Made by a program: the position numbers and the translations under genes
Part shown: positions 17,420-26,661 of the stretch, piece by piece
Position numbering within the stretch: the stretch's first letter is position 1
Layout of the letters: the number at the start of each line of letters is the position of its first letter
NCBI GenBank assembly: GCA_002422395.1
Contig: DIUY01000002.1
Span: forward strand, 134,685 to 198,684
DNA from: Methylococcaceae bacterium UBA6146
Lineage (GTDB): Bacteria > Pseudomonadota > Gammaproteobacteria > Methylococcales > Methylomonadaceae
Reading direction: 5' to 3'
DNA length: 64,000 bases
Notes under the pieces: model-generated
What the model saw: the letters and a program-made list of their open reading frames with translations, nothing else
What the model was told of the DNA's origin: nothing
Database searches by the model: none

Positions 17420-18575
17420 TGATAGCCTCGTCTTGGTAAAGCCGGGCAATCTCGGTGAATTCGCAGTAGCGGGCAACAAATGCCTCGACTATGTTAGGGT
17501 CGAAATGACGGCCTTTTCCGGCAATAATGAGGTCACGGGCTTGGTCAAAGGGCAACGCAGGTTTGTAAATGCGGGCTGACACCAGCGCGTCAAACACATC
17601 GGCGAGCGCCATTAGCCGTGCGGACAGTGGGATAGCCTCGCCGGACAGTTGGTCGGGATAACCCGACCCATCCCATTTTTCATGGTGGAAAGTCGCTATT
17701 TCCCTCGCCACATTGAGAAAGTCCAGCGCGGGCAGGTTAAGCTCATTTTGCGGTAACCCATGGTGTTTAAGCGCCCGTTGTATGGCTTTCTCGATGGCCA
17801 CACCGCCAAGCCGGGCATGCGTTTTCATGATCTCAAATTCTTCCTTGGTGTGCTTGCCTGGTTTGAGCAGGATGTGGTCAGGGATGCCAATTTTGCCAAT
17901 GTCATGCAAAGGCGCGGCACTGACAATCATTGCCAATAGCGTGTCGGTAAGTTCGGCGGCATAGCGGCCATGCATTTGCTGCAATTGCTGGCCTAAAATG
18001 CCCACATAGTTTTGGGTCCGGAATATATGGTTGCCGGTGTCGGTGTCACGTGCTTCCGCCAGCCCCGCCAATGCGCATAAGCTGACATCTTGGACCAGCA
18101 GGTTATCGTGTATGCGCCGCATGACTTCGGCTTCAAGGAAGGTGTTCTGGTCTGCCAGCCAGTCACGGACGTGTTTGAGTTCTAGCTGGGCATGCACCCG
18201 TGCAAGCAGGACAACGGGCTTGATGGGTTTGGTGATGTAGTCAACCGCACCCAGTTTAAAGCCATGCTCCTCATCTTGTTCGGCGTCCAAAGCGGTGACA
18301 AAAATGACGGGGATATCCGTGGTGGTAGGATTTTCTTTTAGCTTTTCCAGCACCTGATAGCCATCCATATCAGGCATCATGACATCAAGCAGGATCAGGT
18401 CAGGGCGTGGGGCGGTGGTGGCCACCCGAAGTGCGGCGGCTCCTGAGTTGGCGGCGCGTATCCGGTAAGATGGGCGCAGCAATTCACCGATGACGCTCAG
18501 GTTTTCCGGTTGGTCATCGACAACCAGAATGGTGTTGTCAGGAAAATTGTCATGCGGTTTGTTGTTAAATACCAT
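17412..18575 (-). CDS. Response regulator with HD-GYP output (c-di-GMP phosphodiesterase type)
   Basis: This 387-aa protein has an N-terminal receiver (residues about 12-130; phospho-Asp in LILLDVMMPDMDG) and an HD-GYP domain (about 155-365). The metal-binding HD is seen in PLHDIGKIGIPD, and the GYP motif in FHHEKWDGSGYPDQLSG. HD-GYP enzymes of the RpfG type hydrolyse cyclic di-GMP. It is the first gene of the four-gene operon and would be the output of the two kinases: ligand binding would adjust c-di-GMP levels. That wiring is inferred. The start codon is preceded by a modest tagga. Confidence 0.92.
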   Translation of the reverse strand: MVFNNKPHDNFPDNTILVVDDQPENLSVIGELLRPSYRIRAANSGAAALRVATTAPRPDLILLDVMMPDMDGYQVLEKLKENPTTTDIPVIFVTALDAEQDEEHGFKLGAVDYITKPIKPVVLLARVHAQLELKHVRDWLADQNTFLEAEVMRRIHDNLLVQDVSLCALAGLAEARDTDTGNHIFRTQNYVGILGQQLQQMHGRYAAELTDTLLAMIVSAAPLHDIGKIGIPDHILLKPGKHTKEEFEIMKTHARLGGVAIEKAIQRALKHHGLPQNELNLPALDFLNVAREIATFHHEKWDGSGYPDQLSGEAIPLSARLMALADVFDALVSARIYKPALPFDQARDLIIAGKGRHFDPNIVEAFVARYCEFTEIARLYQDEAINV

Positions 18576-18679
18576 TCTTAATTGTTCCTATAAGATGGGT
18601 CACTTTACGTCTATGTTGTTAAGCGGTCAGTGATTTGCACGATACGCCCATTCCATCGGGGGTGTATTGTTTATATGGA

Positions 18680-18790
18680 TAAGTGATTATGAATAAGTTT
18701 TTCGGTATCAAACGACTGCGCGTCCTTCCCCAACTGGGGCGCAAGTAAGGCCGGCAGTCGTAGCCCTAAAACTTTTGAGTATGCACTTAA
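18680..18790. repeat. Full-length dispersed palindromic element, copy e
   Basis: This 111-nt element is the reverse-orientation relative of 26308-26401. Shared blocks are ttaagtgcatactcaaaag with ttttagggctacgac at one end and accgaaaa-cttattcataat at the other. The two ends are themselves imperfect inverted repeats beginning TAAGTG. The centre carries the GACTGC...GCAGTC core found alone at other sites. It lies upstream of the HD-GYP gene start and downstream of parE. Confidence 0.7.
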
Positions 18791-18902
18791 GAGGTAAATT
18801 TTAGTCCAGTTTGACCATGTAGGTGAAAATAGTAGGTGAAAATAACCTCGTTTTCACGCCAGAATGCAGGAACGGGTTTGGTGTCCCGCTAAGGTTTTTA
18901 AA

Positions 18903-20795
18903 TCAAACAATATCCGCCAAATTCCCTTTGGTCTCCAGCCAGTTTTTCCTGTCTTGCGAGCGTTTTTTTGCCAGCAACAAATCCAGTTGGCTGCTGGTTT
19001 CATCGTTTTCGGTGACGGTCAGCTGCACCAGTCTGCGGGTGTCGGGGTTCATTGTGGTTTCGCGCAGTTGCGAGGGGTTCATCTCGCCTAAGCCTTTAAA
19101 GCGTTGCACATTGATTTGGCCTTTGAGTTTCTCGGCTTTAATCCGGTCCAACACACCTAGCCGTTCAGATTCGTCCAGCGCATAAAACACCCGCTTGCCG
19201 ATATCAATCCGATATAGCGGCGGCATGGCGACGAAGACGTGCCCGGCCCTCACCAAGGCGTTGAAATGCTGGTAAAACAACGCGCAAATTAGCGTGGCAA
19301 TGTGGTTGCCGTCGGAATCGGCGTCGGCCAGGATGCAGACTTTGCCGTAGCGCAGGTGTTGCAAGTCGTCAGAACCAGGCTCTATGCCCAACGCGACGGC
19401 GATGTCATGGACTTCTTGCGAGGCCATGACTTGGCTGGATTCGACTTCCCAAGTGTTGAGGATTTTGCCGCGTAACGGCATGATGGCCTGAAAATCACGC
19501 TCGCGGGCTTGCTTGGCGGAACCGCCCGCCGAATCGCCTTCCACTAAAAACAGTTCGGTGCGGTTGATGTCTTGCGCGGAACAATCGGCGAGTTTGCCAG
19601 GCAACGCAGGGCCTTGGGTGATTTTTTTGCGGATTATTTTTTTGTTGGAACGCAGGCGTTTTTGTGCGCTGTTGATAATGATGTCGGCAATTTTTTCGCC
19701 TTCGGTCGGGTGCTGGTTTAGCCACAGGCTAAAGCTGTCCTTGGCGATGCCGGACACAAACGCCACGCATTCGCGCGAGCTTAAGCGTTCTTTGGTTTGC
19801 CCTGAAAACTGCGGGTCTTGCAGCTTGACCGACAAGACAAAATGGCAGTTTTCCCAGACGTCTTCGGGGGCGACTTTTACGCCGCGCGGCAGGATGTTCC
19901 TGATTTCGCAAAATTCGCGCACGGCTTCGGTCAAACCCGCCCGCAAGCCGTTCACATGCGTGCCGCCTTGTGCGGTGGGGATCAGGTTGACATAGCTTTC
20001 GGCAAGGGTTTCCGGGCCGTTTTCGAGCGCCCAGACGATACCCCATTCCACCGCTTCATGGTTGGCCGCGCTGTTGCCCATAAACGGTTGTTCGGGGAAA
20101 AATTCAATGTCGCCGATGCGGTCGAGCAGATATTCTTTTAAACCGTCTTGATAGTGCCAAACATGCTCTTCTTCGGTTTGCTCGACTTTTAGGGTGATTT
20201 TCAGGCCAGGGCATAACACGGCCTTGGCACGCAGGTTGTGCTTAAGCCTTGAGACCGAAACTTTGTTGGAATCAAAATATTTTTCGTTAGGCCAGAATTT
20301 GACCGCTGTGCCGGTGTTGTTTTTGCCAACGGCACCGGTTTCGGTCAGTTCGGTGAGTTTTTCGCCATCGGCAAACGTCATCAGGTAAACCTTGCCGTTA
20401 CGTTTGACTTCCACTTCCAGCCGTGCTGACAAAGCATTGACGACCGATACACCGACACCGTGCAGGCCGCCGGAAAACTGGTAGTTCTGGTTGGAGAATT
20501 TGCCGCCGGCATGGAGTTGGGTCAGGATGACTTCGACGCCGGGCATGCCTTGTTCAGGATGGATGTCCACCGGCATGCCCCGTCCGTTGTCGCGCACTTG
20601 CACCGCGCCGTCTTTGCACAAGACGACTTCAATGGTGTTGGCATGGCCAGCCATAGCTTCATCGACGCTGTTATCGACGACTTCTTGCACGAGATGGTTG
20701 GGCCGAGTGGTGTCCGTGTACATGCCAGGGCGTTTGCGCACTGGCTCCAGGCCGCTTAAGACTTCTATCGCTGCGGCGTTATATTCTTTGCTCAT
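18903..20795 (-). CDS. parE: DNA topoisomerase IV subunit B
   Basis: ParE supplies the ATPase and TOPRIM parts of topoisomerase IV, which unlinks daughter chromosomes. At 630 aa it is the compact ParE rather than GyrB. The GHKL ATPase motifs are clear (EVVDNSVDE, DNGRGMP, GGLHGVGVSVVNALS). The TOPRIM part has LVEGDSAGGSAKQARER, PLRGKILN and DADSDGNHI. The C-terminal end QRFKGLGEMNP is standard. The partner parC is not in this window. There is no adjacent co-directional gene within 180 nt on the upstream side except rlmD. Confidence 0.96.
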   Translation of the reverse strand: MSKEYNAAAIEVLSGLEPVRKRPGMYTDTTRPNHLVQEVVDNSVDEAMAGHANTIEVVLCKDGAVQVRDNGRGMPVDIHPEQGMPGVEVILTQLHAGGKFSNQNYQFSGGLHGVGVSVVNALSARLEVEVKRNGKVYLMTFADGEKLTELTETGAVGKNNTGTAVKFWPNEKYFDSNKVSVSRLKHNLRAKAVLCPGLKITLKVEQTEEEHVWHYQDGLKEYLLDRIGDIEFFPEQPFMGNSAANHEAVEWGIVWALENGPETLAESYVNLIPTAQGGTHVNGLRAGLTEAVREFCEIRNILPRGVKVAPEDVWENCHFVLSVKLQDPQFSGQTKERLSSRECVAFVSGIAKDSFSLWLNQHPTEGEKIADIIINSAQKRLRSNKKIIRKKITQGPALPGKLADCSAQDINRTELFLVEGDSAGGSAKQARERDFQAIMPLRGKILNTWEVESSQVMASQEVHDIAVALGIEPGSDDLQHLRYGKVCILADADSDGNHIATLICALFYQHFNALVRAGHVFVAMPPLYRIDIGKRVFYALDESERLGVLDRIKAEKLKGQINVQRFKGLGEMNPSQLRETTMNPDTRRLVQLTVTENDETSSQLDLLLAKKRSQDRKNWLETKGNLADIV

Positions 20796-20974
20796 GTTGT
20801 TTGGATGTTTAAAATTTAAAAAGGGTTTGGGGCAGGGCGGGCGTATATGTTTTTAAGCGGTCATGTTTTCGGTTTTTTCAATTCGTCGTAGGGTACCCTA
20901 CATAAAAGCTTAACGGTTTAAGATTTATCTATTCACAGATTTAACCCATCACCCGCGCAGCGTACCTACTTGGT

Positions 20975-22309
20975 TTACCGCGTAAACAAGGCGATAGATT
21001 CGACATGCCCTGTTTGCGGGAACATATCCATCACGCCCGCTTTAACCAGCTTGTAGCCCAGTTCATTGACCAGTATGCCGGCATCGCGGGCGAGCGTTGA
21101 CGGGTTGCAGGACACATAAACAATCTGTTCAGGCAGCCATTTTTTAAAATGGTGCAGCACTTCCGATGCACCGGCACGGGACGGGTCGAGCATGATTTTA
21201 TTGTATTTCCGCATCGCCCAAGGTTGGTCGCTGATGTCCTTGCTTAAGTCGGCGGCGTAAAACTCCACATTGTCTATGCCGTTATGGCGGGCATTTTCTT
21301 TGGCGTGGTTGACCAAGGGCTGGTCGCCTTCGATACCTACCACGAGCCGTGCTTTTTTCGCCATTGGCAGGGTAAAGTTGCCTAAGCCGCAAAACAAATC
21401 GAGTACAGTGTCGTTTTCGTTTAACGCCAGCGTTTCCAGCACACGGTTAATCATCAGCCGGTTAATTTCGTAATTGACTTGGGTGAACATCGCCGGCCTG
21501 AATTTGAATTCGATGCCGTGGTCGGGGAGGGCGTAGGTCGGGATGATTTCCGGCTCGCCAGCCAGCGGCACGATGGTGTCAGGGCCTTTGGATTGCAGGC
21601 GCAAGCTCATGTTATGTTCATGGCCAAACGCCCGCATCCGTGCTTGGTCTTCGGCGGTGGGCGGTTCCAGCACACGGATGGACAGCACACACTGGCTGTC
21701 ACCGATAGCCACTTCAATCTGCGGGATTTTGTCGCGGATGGTCAGGCCGCCTATCAGCTCACCCAAGGCCAGCAACTGGGTGCCGACTGTCGGGTGCATG
21801 ACGATGCAGCTGTCAATTTCCGCCAGATACGGATGCCGCCGCTCCCTAAAGCCAACCAAAACGCGGTCTTTTTTAGCGACATACTTGACCCCCATCCGCG
21901 CTTTCCGGCGGTAGCCCCAATGCGGGCCTTTCAGTGGTTCCCAAATTTCAGGGATTTCAACTTTACCAATGCGTCTGAACTGTTCGACCAGCAATTCTTC
22001 CTTGATGTGGATTTGTGCGGACGATTCGACATGCTGAAAGCTACAGCCGCCGCAGACGCCGAAATGCGCACAGGGCGCATCGACGCGGATGGGGCTACGG
22101 CTGAGCAGTGAGGCCACTTTGCCTTCGGCATAATCCTTGCGGCTTTCGGTGTAGATAAATTCGACTTCTTCGCCCGGCAAGGCTTCATCAATAAAGATCA
22201 CTTTGCCGTCGACATGCGCGACGCCGCGCCCGTCATGGGCCAATGATTCTATGGTGACTTTAACCGGTGTTTCGGGTAGGGGTTTTCTTCTTGATCGTGT
22301 ACGGGCCAT
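20975..22309 (-). CDS. rlmD: 23S rRNA (uracil-1939-C5)-methyltransferase
   Basis: RlmD methylates U1939 of 23S rRNA using S-adenosylmethionine. The 444-aa protein has an N-terminal TRAM domain (about 12-70), the 4Fe-4S cysteines in CAHFGVCGGC plus a later Cys (DSCIVMHP), the SAM-binding loop VLDLFCGLGNFTLPMA and the catalytic YVSCNPSTLARD near residue 400. It starts 3 nt after... the following ydbL-type gene begins its own frame on the same strand, with rlmD downstream by only 2 nt, so the two are probably co-transcribed. Confidence 0.95.
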   Translation of the reverse strand: MARTRSRRKPLPETPVKVTIESLAHDGRGVAHVDGKVIFIDEALPGEEVEFIYTESRKDYAEGKVASLLSRSPIRVDAPCAHFGVCGGCSFQHVESSAQIHIKEELLVEQFRRIGKVEIPEIWEPLKGPHWGYRRKARMGVKYVAKKDRVLVGFRERRHPYLAEIDSCIVMHPTVGTQLLALGELIGGLTIRDKIPQIEVAIGDSQCVLSIRVLEPPTAEDQARMRAFGHEHNMSLRLQSKGPDTIVPLAGEPEIIPTYALPDHGIEFKFRPAMFTQVNYEINRLMINRVLETLALNENDTVLDLFCGLGNFTLPMAKKARLVVGIEGDQPLVNHAKENARHNGIDNVEFYAADLSKDISDQPWAMRKYNKIMLDPSRAGASEVLHHFKKWLPEQIVYVSCNPSTLARDAGILVNELGYKLVKAGVMDMFPQTGHVESIALFTR

Positions 22310-22311
22310 GC

Positions 22312-22896
22312 TTATCGTTGTTTCCAGGTTCCATTAGCGGTTTGATACCACCAGCCCGGCTGGGCATTGCTTACCCAGCGGCTGGCGAAGGTTGATTTTA
22401 TTTGTGCCGTCCATTCAGGGTGGCCGTTGGCATTGGCAATCGCCTGATAAAGGTTTTGTCGGTCTGTGTTTTCTGAGGTTATCAGTTTAGTGACTTGATT
22501 GCGGTCTTTAAGAGGCACATTTGCGGTGCTTCGGACGGTCAACAGCCCATCGGCCCGAATGCCGATATAACCTAGCCCATAATAGGGTTTTAGCGCGGCA
22601 AAACGGCTTTCCATGCTGGCCCGCAATTGCCTGATATCTGGGCTATCAATTGATAGGTTCGCATCAGCGGCTTGGGCAGCGGGGACGACTACGTTAATGG
22701 CTTCATCAAGCAGCCGGAACGCGGCAATCTGCCAATCAGACAAGCTGGCTTTAGGTTCGGTTTTTTCCGGCGTGATGCTCTGGATGTCTTTGATGATTTC
22801 ATCGGCGGCTTTTTCAGCGGCGGCGGCGGGGAAGTAGATGTTAATCGTGACACAGGCCGTCAGTAATAATGCACCCAAAAGGGATAATTTTTTCAT
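22312..22896 (-). CDS. YdbL-type DUF1318 lipoprotein
   Basis: This 194-aa protein starts with a lipoprotein signal (MKKLSLLGALLLTAC, Cys 15) followed by VTINIYFPAAAAEKAADEII, a typical DUF1318/YdbL beginning. The rest (DGLLTVRSTANVPLKDRNQVTKLI; NTDRQNLYQAIANANG) matches the YdbL core. In enterics ydbH-ynbE-ydbL form an operon; YdbH is one of the AsmA-like proteins moving phospholipid to the outer membrane. Here ydbH-like and ydbL-like genes are in the same order and strand. The start is supported by ggagaa upstream. YdbL function in this process is not firmly known. Confidence 0.75.
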   Translation of the reverse strand: MKKLSLLGALLLTACVTINIYFPAAAAEKAADEIIKDIQSITPEKTEPKASLSDWQIAAFRLLDEAINVVVPAAQAADANLSIDSPDIRQLRASMESRFAALKPYYGLGYIGIRADGLLTVRSTANVPLKDRNQVTKLITSENTDRQNLYQAIANANGHPEWTAQIKSTFASRWVSNAQPGWWYQTANGTWKQR

Positions 22897-23010
22897 GATG
22901 TTCTCCAGGTTGTGTAAGTGAGGGTTCTGTTGGGCTTCGTTGGGGAGTTCTTAACGGTTGCGGACATTGCCAAGAAACCCGGTTCCAAGTGCATTGAATT
23001 AATGTCTGGA

Positions 23011-23163
23011 TTAATAAACCAGAGCATGATTGACTAAATATCTTGAGCTTTTCTCCACAAGAACCATTTCCGCCACAAATTCACCCTCTTGTCCGGCACA
23101 GCATTTTTCCAAACTATGGCGATTAGCGAGAATTTCTTCGTCTGATTTGTTTGCCAATTCCAT
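23011..23163 (-). CDS. Candidate 50-aa small protein between ydbH and ydbL
   Basis: An ATG at 23163, preceded by aaaagg at proper distance, opens a 50-codon frame beginning MELANKSDEEILANRHSLEK and ending LVNHALVY. It lies 22 nt after the YdbH-like stop and 114 nt before the YdbL-like start, where enterics have ynbE. It has no signal peptide or lipobox and two adjacent Cys, so it is not a recognisable YnbE. It may be a real small gene or a chance frame. Confidence 0.4.
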   Translation of the reverse strand: MELANKSDEEILANRHSLEKCCAGQEGEFVAEMVLVEKSSRYLVNHALVY

Positions 23164-23185
23164 AAATAGCCTTTTAAACGCCCCA

Positions 23186-25222
23186 TCATTTAATAATCAC
23201 TTCATCGGTAGTCGAAATACGGCCTAACCGTTCCATCAGCACCGCCCAGTCAACGCGGGGATTATAGCCGATCACATCAATCCGTGGCAGGCCGCCGCCT
23301 TTGATGATCACATAACCCTGTGGCGCGGCTTCCACGCCAGACAATTGACAGACACCCTCGTGCAAATAACAGCCCAAGCCAATTTTGTCGTAGCCGAAAG
23401 TTTCAAAGATGCTTAAAAAGCCTTTTGAAAGCAGATCAGCCGCCGCGCCGCCGCCGATGCTGGCAATATTTTTCACCGCTTTCTGGCTGATACGATGCTT
23501 GGAATCATCGTCATCCGGTGTGCCTAGCCAGGCAAAAAATGTTACTGGACGCCAGTTTTCAAGATAGAGCTGCCTGACAAAGCCTGATAATTTGCCGGTA
23601 ATGCCGCCAAACTTAAGTTTTTGGGTGAGCAGGTCCAAGTCTATCCGGTCAATTTCCAGCTCGCCATACAGTTTTGGGAATGCGCTGAACAATCCCGATG
23701 ACGCGAGGTTGGTGATTTTAACGACACCGTCAAACGCATGGATGTCTATTTCACCGTCCAAGCTCAGGGTTTTGTTGCGGTATTCAACTTTGGGGATTGT
23801 ACCGCCGATACTGCCTGATAACGGTGTCCAATTTAAGGTCTGCGATAATTGCTTCAGCGATACGTCAGTTAATTTGCCGACAAAATAAACGTCCGGCTCT
23901 TGCGCGGCTTTTGCTTGCCAGCCAAATTGGTCGATGTCGATTGTACCGCCTAAAAAGGGGAGGGTGGTTTTTTTTAGTAGCCGAAGCGTTTTTGCCCGGG
24001 TTAAAAATGCCAATGCCGATGCGCCTATTGGCAACGGGCCAAGTTTTAATGTTTGCCAAGCAACGTGTGAGGGGGTGGCGAATGCGTTATCGTCAGACCA
24101 GAACACGGTGCCAGCGCCGTCTTCAAGGCTGATGCGCGAGGCCGTATCATGGATGGCCAGCTTATTGACGGTTGCCGTCAATGCCGATAAGGCGTTTGCC
24201 CTAATGGTTAAGTCGGCTTTTAACTGGCCGGCCGCCGAGAGGCCGTCCAGTGCCGTTTGCTCAAATAAGGGTTTTAAATAAATGGCGGATAGCTGTTGTA
24301 AATCTGCGCTGTGCAGGGATAGCTGCGCTTTTGCTATGTCCAGTTTTTTTTTGTAGCGAATTAGGGCATTGCCTTTTAACGTGGCAATCTGCGGGTGGCG
24401 TAGTTGTGCTGATGTGATGGCCACGCTTTGTTGGGCGATATGCCAGTCGCCAGTGGCCGTCAGGCTGATGTTTTGGCGGTCTGTTTCCAGATAAATGGGC
24501 TCGGCATACAGCGCCCCTTTTTTTAAGCGGGTTTCACTTTGCCAATGCCATAACCCATTATCGTCACGGGCTTTTAGTTTGGTCGCCACCGTTAGTTTTT
24601 CCGTGGCAAAGCGGCCATCTTTAGTTTGTCCGGTCAGGCCATTAATGTCGGCACTTAGCGTCAGGGCTGCCGTTTGCGTATTATTGCCTGAGGCCTTCAA
24701 GTTGATGCTGATGAGCCCCTCGGTTAATTCAAGCGTTGTGGGTAACAGGGGTTGCAAACGCGTGCTGTCCACGGCTTTAACGTTGGCCTGCATTTGCCAA
24801 TCATCGCCTTGTTGCACGGCGTTGACTGTTATGGTTCCGCCCGCCAGTTGCAAGTCGCTTAGCTTGAGGGTGCTGTGGTCTTGCTTTATGGTTAAAGTGA
24901 AGCGGGCGTTCGGTGATTGCCAGTATTTGGATTGCAAGTTAGCCAGCCCTTGCCTGCACATCAACTCTTTGCCCTGCCAACTGAAATCATCACAACGGAT
25001 ATTGACTAGCGTCAGGTCATGGAAGGGCTTGGGCAGGCTGAGTTTGTCGATGGTCAACACCAGTTTTTGCGGGGCTTGGGCGGGATCAGTCAGGCCAATG
25101 TGGATGCCCTGCACGTTCCAGCGCGGCGTGGTGATTGAGCCGATGCCTAGAGTGAATTCCGGCAGCGCGTGGGCAACGGGGCAGGCTAGGACAAAAACCA
25201 AGAACAAAAATAATTTGGGCAT
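23186..25222 (-). CDS. YdbH-family AsmA-like envelope protein
   Basis: This 678-aa protein has an N-terminal signal peptide (to about AHA, residue 19) and a long repetitive beta-rich region typical of AsmA-like bridge proteins. The C-terminal third (FETFGYDKIGLGCYLHEGVC, VIIKGGGLPRIDVIGYN) is the conserved YdbH signature. In E. coli, YdbH, TamB and YhdP redundantly support phospholipid traffic between inner and outer membranes. The protein is shorter than enteric YdbH (about 880 aa). It lies upstream of the small frame and ydbL-like gene in the same direction. Confidence 0.8.
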   Translation of the reverse strand: MPKLFLFLVFVLACPVAHALPEFTLGIGSITTPRWNVQGIHIGLTDPAQAPQKLVLTIDKLSLPKPFHDLTLVNIRCDDFSWQGKELMCRQGLANLQSKYWQSPNARFTLTIKQDHSTLKLSDLQLAGGTITVNAVQQGDDWQMQANVKAVDSTRLQPLLPTTLELTEGLISINLKASGNNTQTAALTLSADINGLTGQTKDGRFATEKLTVATKLKARDDNGLWHWQSETRLKKGALYAEPIYLETDRQNISLTATGDWHIAQQSVAITSAQLRHPQIATLKGNALIRYKKKLDIAKAQLSLHSADLQQLSAIYLKPLFEQTALDGLSAAGQLKADLTIRANALSALTATVNKLAIHDTASRISLEDGAGTVFWSDDNAFATPSHVAWQTLKLGPLPIGASALAFLTRAKTLRLLKKTTLPFLGGTIDIDQFGWQAKAAQEPDVYFVGKLTDVSLKQLSQTLNWTPLSGSIGGTIPKVEYRNKTLSLDGEIDIHAFDGVVKITNLASSGLFSAFPKLYGELEIDRIDLDLLTQKLKFGGITGKLSGFVRQLYLENWRPVTFFAWLGTPDDDDSKHRISQKAVKNIASIGGGAAADLLSKGFLSIFETFGYDKIGLGCYLHEGVCQLSGVEAAPQGYVIIKGGGLPRIDVIGYNPRVDWAVLMERLGRISTTDEVIIK

Positions 25223-25328
25223 TGGGTTAGGTGATTGCCGAAAAAGAACGCCCCATCAACAAGGTGCTGATCCGTAAAAAAATGTCCACCAAAACCACAA
25301 GAGGCATGAAATAATTTTGGCGACATAA

Positions 25329-25359
25329 CGACTGCCAGCCCTTCAAGGACTGGCAGTCG
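25329..25359. repeat. Dispersed palindrome, core copy c
   Basis: cgactgccagccctt / aaggactggcagtcg, with one mismatch, and arms extended outward by ataa/ttat (25325-25363). It lies between cysM and the ydbH-like gene, just past the cysM stop on the minus strand. Confidence 0.75.
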
Positions 25360-25387
25360 TTATATCCAGCCACTGTGTAAAATGTTT

Positions 25388-26278
25388 TCAACCAGGAAAA
25401 ACGCCGGTTGACAAATAGCGGTCGCCACGGTCACAGGCAATCACGACGATGACGGCGTCTTCCAGTTCTGCCGCTAAGGTCAATGCCGCAGCCACGGCAC
25501 CGCCCGAGGAAATGCCGGCAAAAATGCCTTCTTTTGCGGCTAAGGCGCGGGTGGTCGTTTCTGCCGTAGCCTGACCGACATCAATAATCCGGTCAACCCG
25601 CTCCGCTTGGTAAATTTTAGGCAAATATTCTTTCGGCCAGCGTCTGATGCCGGGGATTTTAGACTCGCCTTCCGGTTGCACGCCGATAATCTGAATGGCT
25701 GGGTTTTGTTCTTTGAGGAATTTTGATGTGCCCATAATCGTGCCGGTCGTACCCATTGAGCTGACAAAATGCGTGATCTGTCCCCGTGTGTCACGCCAAA
25801 TTTCAGGGCCGGTGCCTTCGTAATGGGCGCGGGGGTTGTCAGGATTGGCGAATTGGTCGAGGATTTTGCCTTCACCCGCCGCTTCCATACTTCTGGCCAA
25901 ATCAATCGCCGCTTCCATGCTGCCTGCGGCGGGTGTCAGGATAATTTCCGCGCCGTAGGCTTTCATCGAGGCGCGGCGTTCTTCGCTCATGTTGTCCGGC
26001 ATAATCAACGTCATTTTATAGCCTTTGATAGCTGCCGCCATTGCCAGCGCGATGCCGGTGTTGCCGCTAGTCGCTTCGATGAGCCGGTCGCCGGGCTTGA
26101 TGTCGCCCCTGGCTTCGGCGTGGTTGATCATGCTGAGTGCCGGGCGGTCTTTTACCGAGCCTGCGGGGTTATTGCCTTCCAGCTTAACCAAAATAGTGTT
26201 GCGGGTGTTGCCCGGCAAACGTTGCAGCCGTACTAAAGGGGTGTTGCCGACAAAAGCTTCAATGGTGGGATAAGTCAT
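25388..26278 (-). CDS. cysM: Cysteine synthase B
   Basis: CysM makes cysteine from O-acetylserine and sulfide or thiosulfate with pyridoxal phosphate. The 296-aa protein begins MTYPTIEAFVGNTPLVRL. The PLP lysine is in NNPAGSVKDRPA, the substrate-binding loop is EATSGNTGIALA, and the phosphate-binding loop SSMGTTGTIMG. The sequence GVQPEGESKIPGIRRWP marks the CysM rather than the CysK subgroup. The ATG at 26278 fits the family N-terminus; an earlier in-frame start adds 15 unrelated residues. Confidence 0.94.
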   Translation of the reverse strand: MTYPTIEAFVGNTPLVRLQRLPGNTRNTILVKLEGNNPAGSVKDRPALSMINHAEARGDIKPGDRLIEATSGNTGIALAMAAAIKGYKMTLIMPDNMSEERRASMKAYGAEIILTPAAGSMEAAIDLARSMEAAGEGKILDQFANPDNPRAHYEGTGPEIWRDTRGQITHFVSSMGTTGTIMGTSKFLKEQNPAIQIIGVQPEGESKIPGIRRWPKEYLPKIYQAERVDRIIDVGQATAETTTRALAAKEGIFAGISSGGAVAAALTLAAELEDAVIVVIACDRGDRYLSTGVFPG

Positions 26279-26307
26279 AGCGGTCAGTTCCGTACAAGTT
26301 AAGGGTT

Positions 26308-26401
26308 TTAAGTACATACTCAAAAGTTTTAGGGCTACGACGGCCCGTCCTCAAAGGACGCGCCGTCGTTTTATGCCGAAAAGCTTATTCATAATGACTT
26401 A
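26308..26401. repeat. Full-length dispersed palindromic element, copy d
   Basis: This 94-nt element mirrors the one at 18680-18790: ttaagtacatactcaaaag, agttttagggctacgac, then a core cgacggcccgtcc...ggacgcgccgtcg (26338-26368) and a tail ccgaaaagcttattcataat. Its ends are imperfect inverted repeats. It lies directly upstream of cysM. Confidence 0.75.
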
Positions 26402-26561
26402 ACCGATTATCCCATAAAAGCTATGGGCGAAAACGGGCTTTTATTACGGGGCAAAACAGTGGGTGCAAAACTTATTTTCGTACCCCAAAACCACCCAATA
26501 AAGCCGATAACATTAAAGTGGCTATGAGTGGTTTCTTGGTAAAGCGAGACCTAAAAAATAG

Positions 26562-26653
26562 GGTGGTGGTAAAAAGGGTAATGATATTTTGAAATCAAAA
26601 AACATGTTTTTTGATTTCTCTGTCACTTAGGTATTTGAATGTTTACCACCACC
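26562..26653. repeat. Nested inverted repeat upstream of corA-like gene
   Basis: ggtggtggtaaa (26562-26573) pairs with tttaccaccacc (26642-26653). Between them a perfect 28-nt palindrome spans 26591-26618 (gaaatcaaaaaaca and its complement). No coding frame is present. It may be a transposable relic or part of the regulatory region. Confidence 0.6.
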
Positions 26654-26661
26654 AAAAATAG

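Noticed and set aside
21479..22111. 210-aa plus-strand frame opposite rlmD
   Set aside because: No ribosome site or domain; rlmD on the other strand is certain.
23011..23163. YnbE homologue
   Set aside because: The frame lacks a signal peptide, lipobox and the YnbE pattern, so it is listed only as an unknown small frame.
24495..25277. Long plus-strand frame (260 aa) opposite ydbH
   Set aside because: It lies fully antisense to the YdbH-like gene, has no recognisable domain and is a shadow of its composition.
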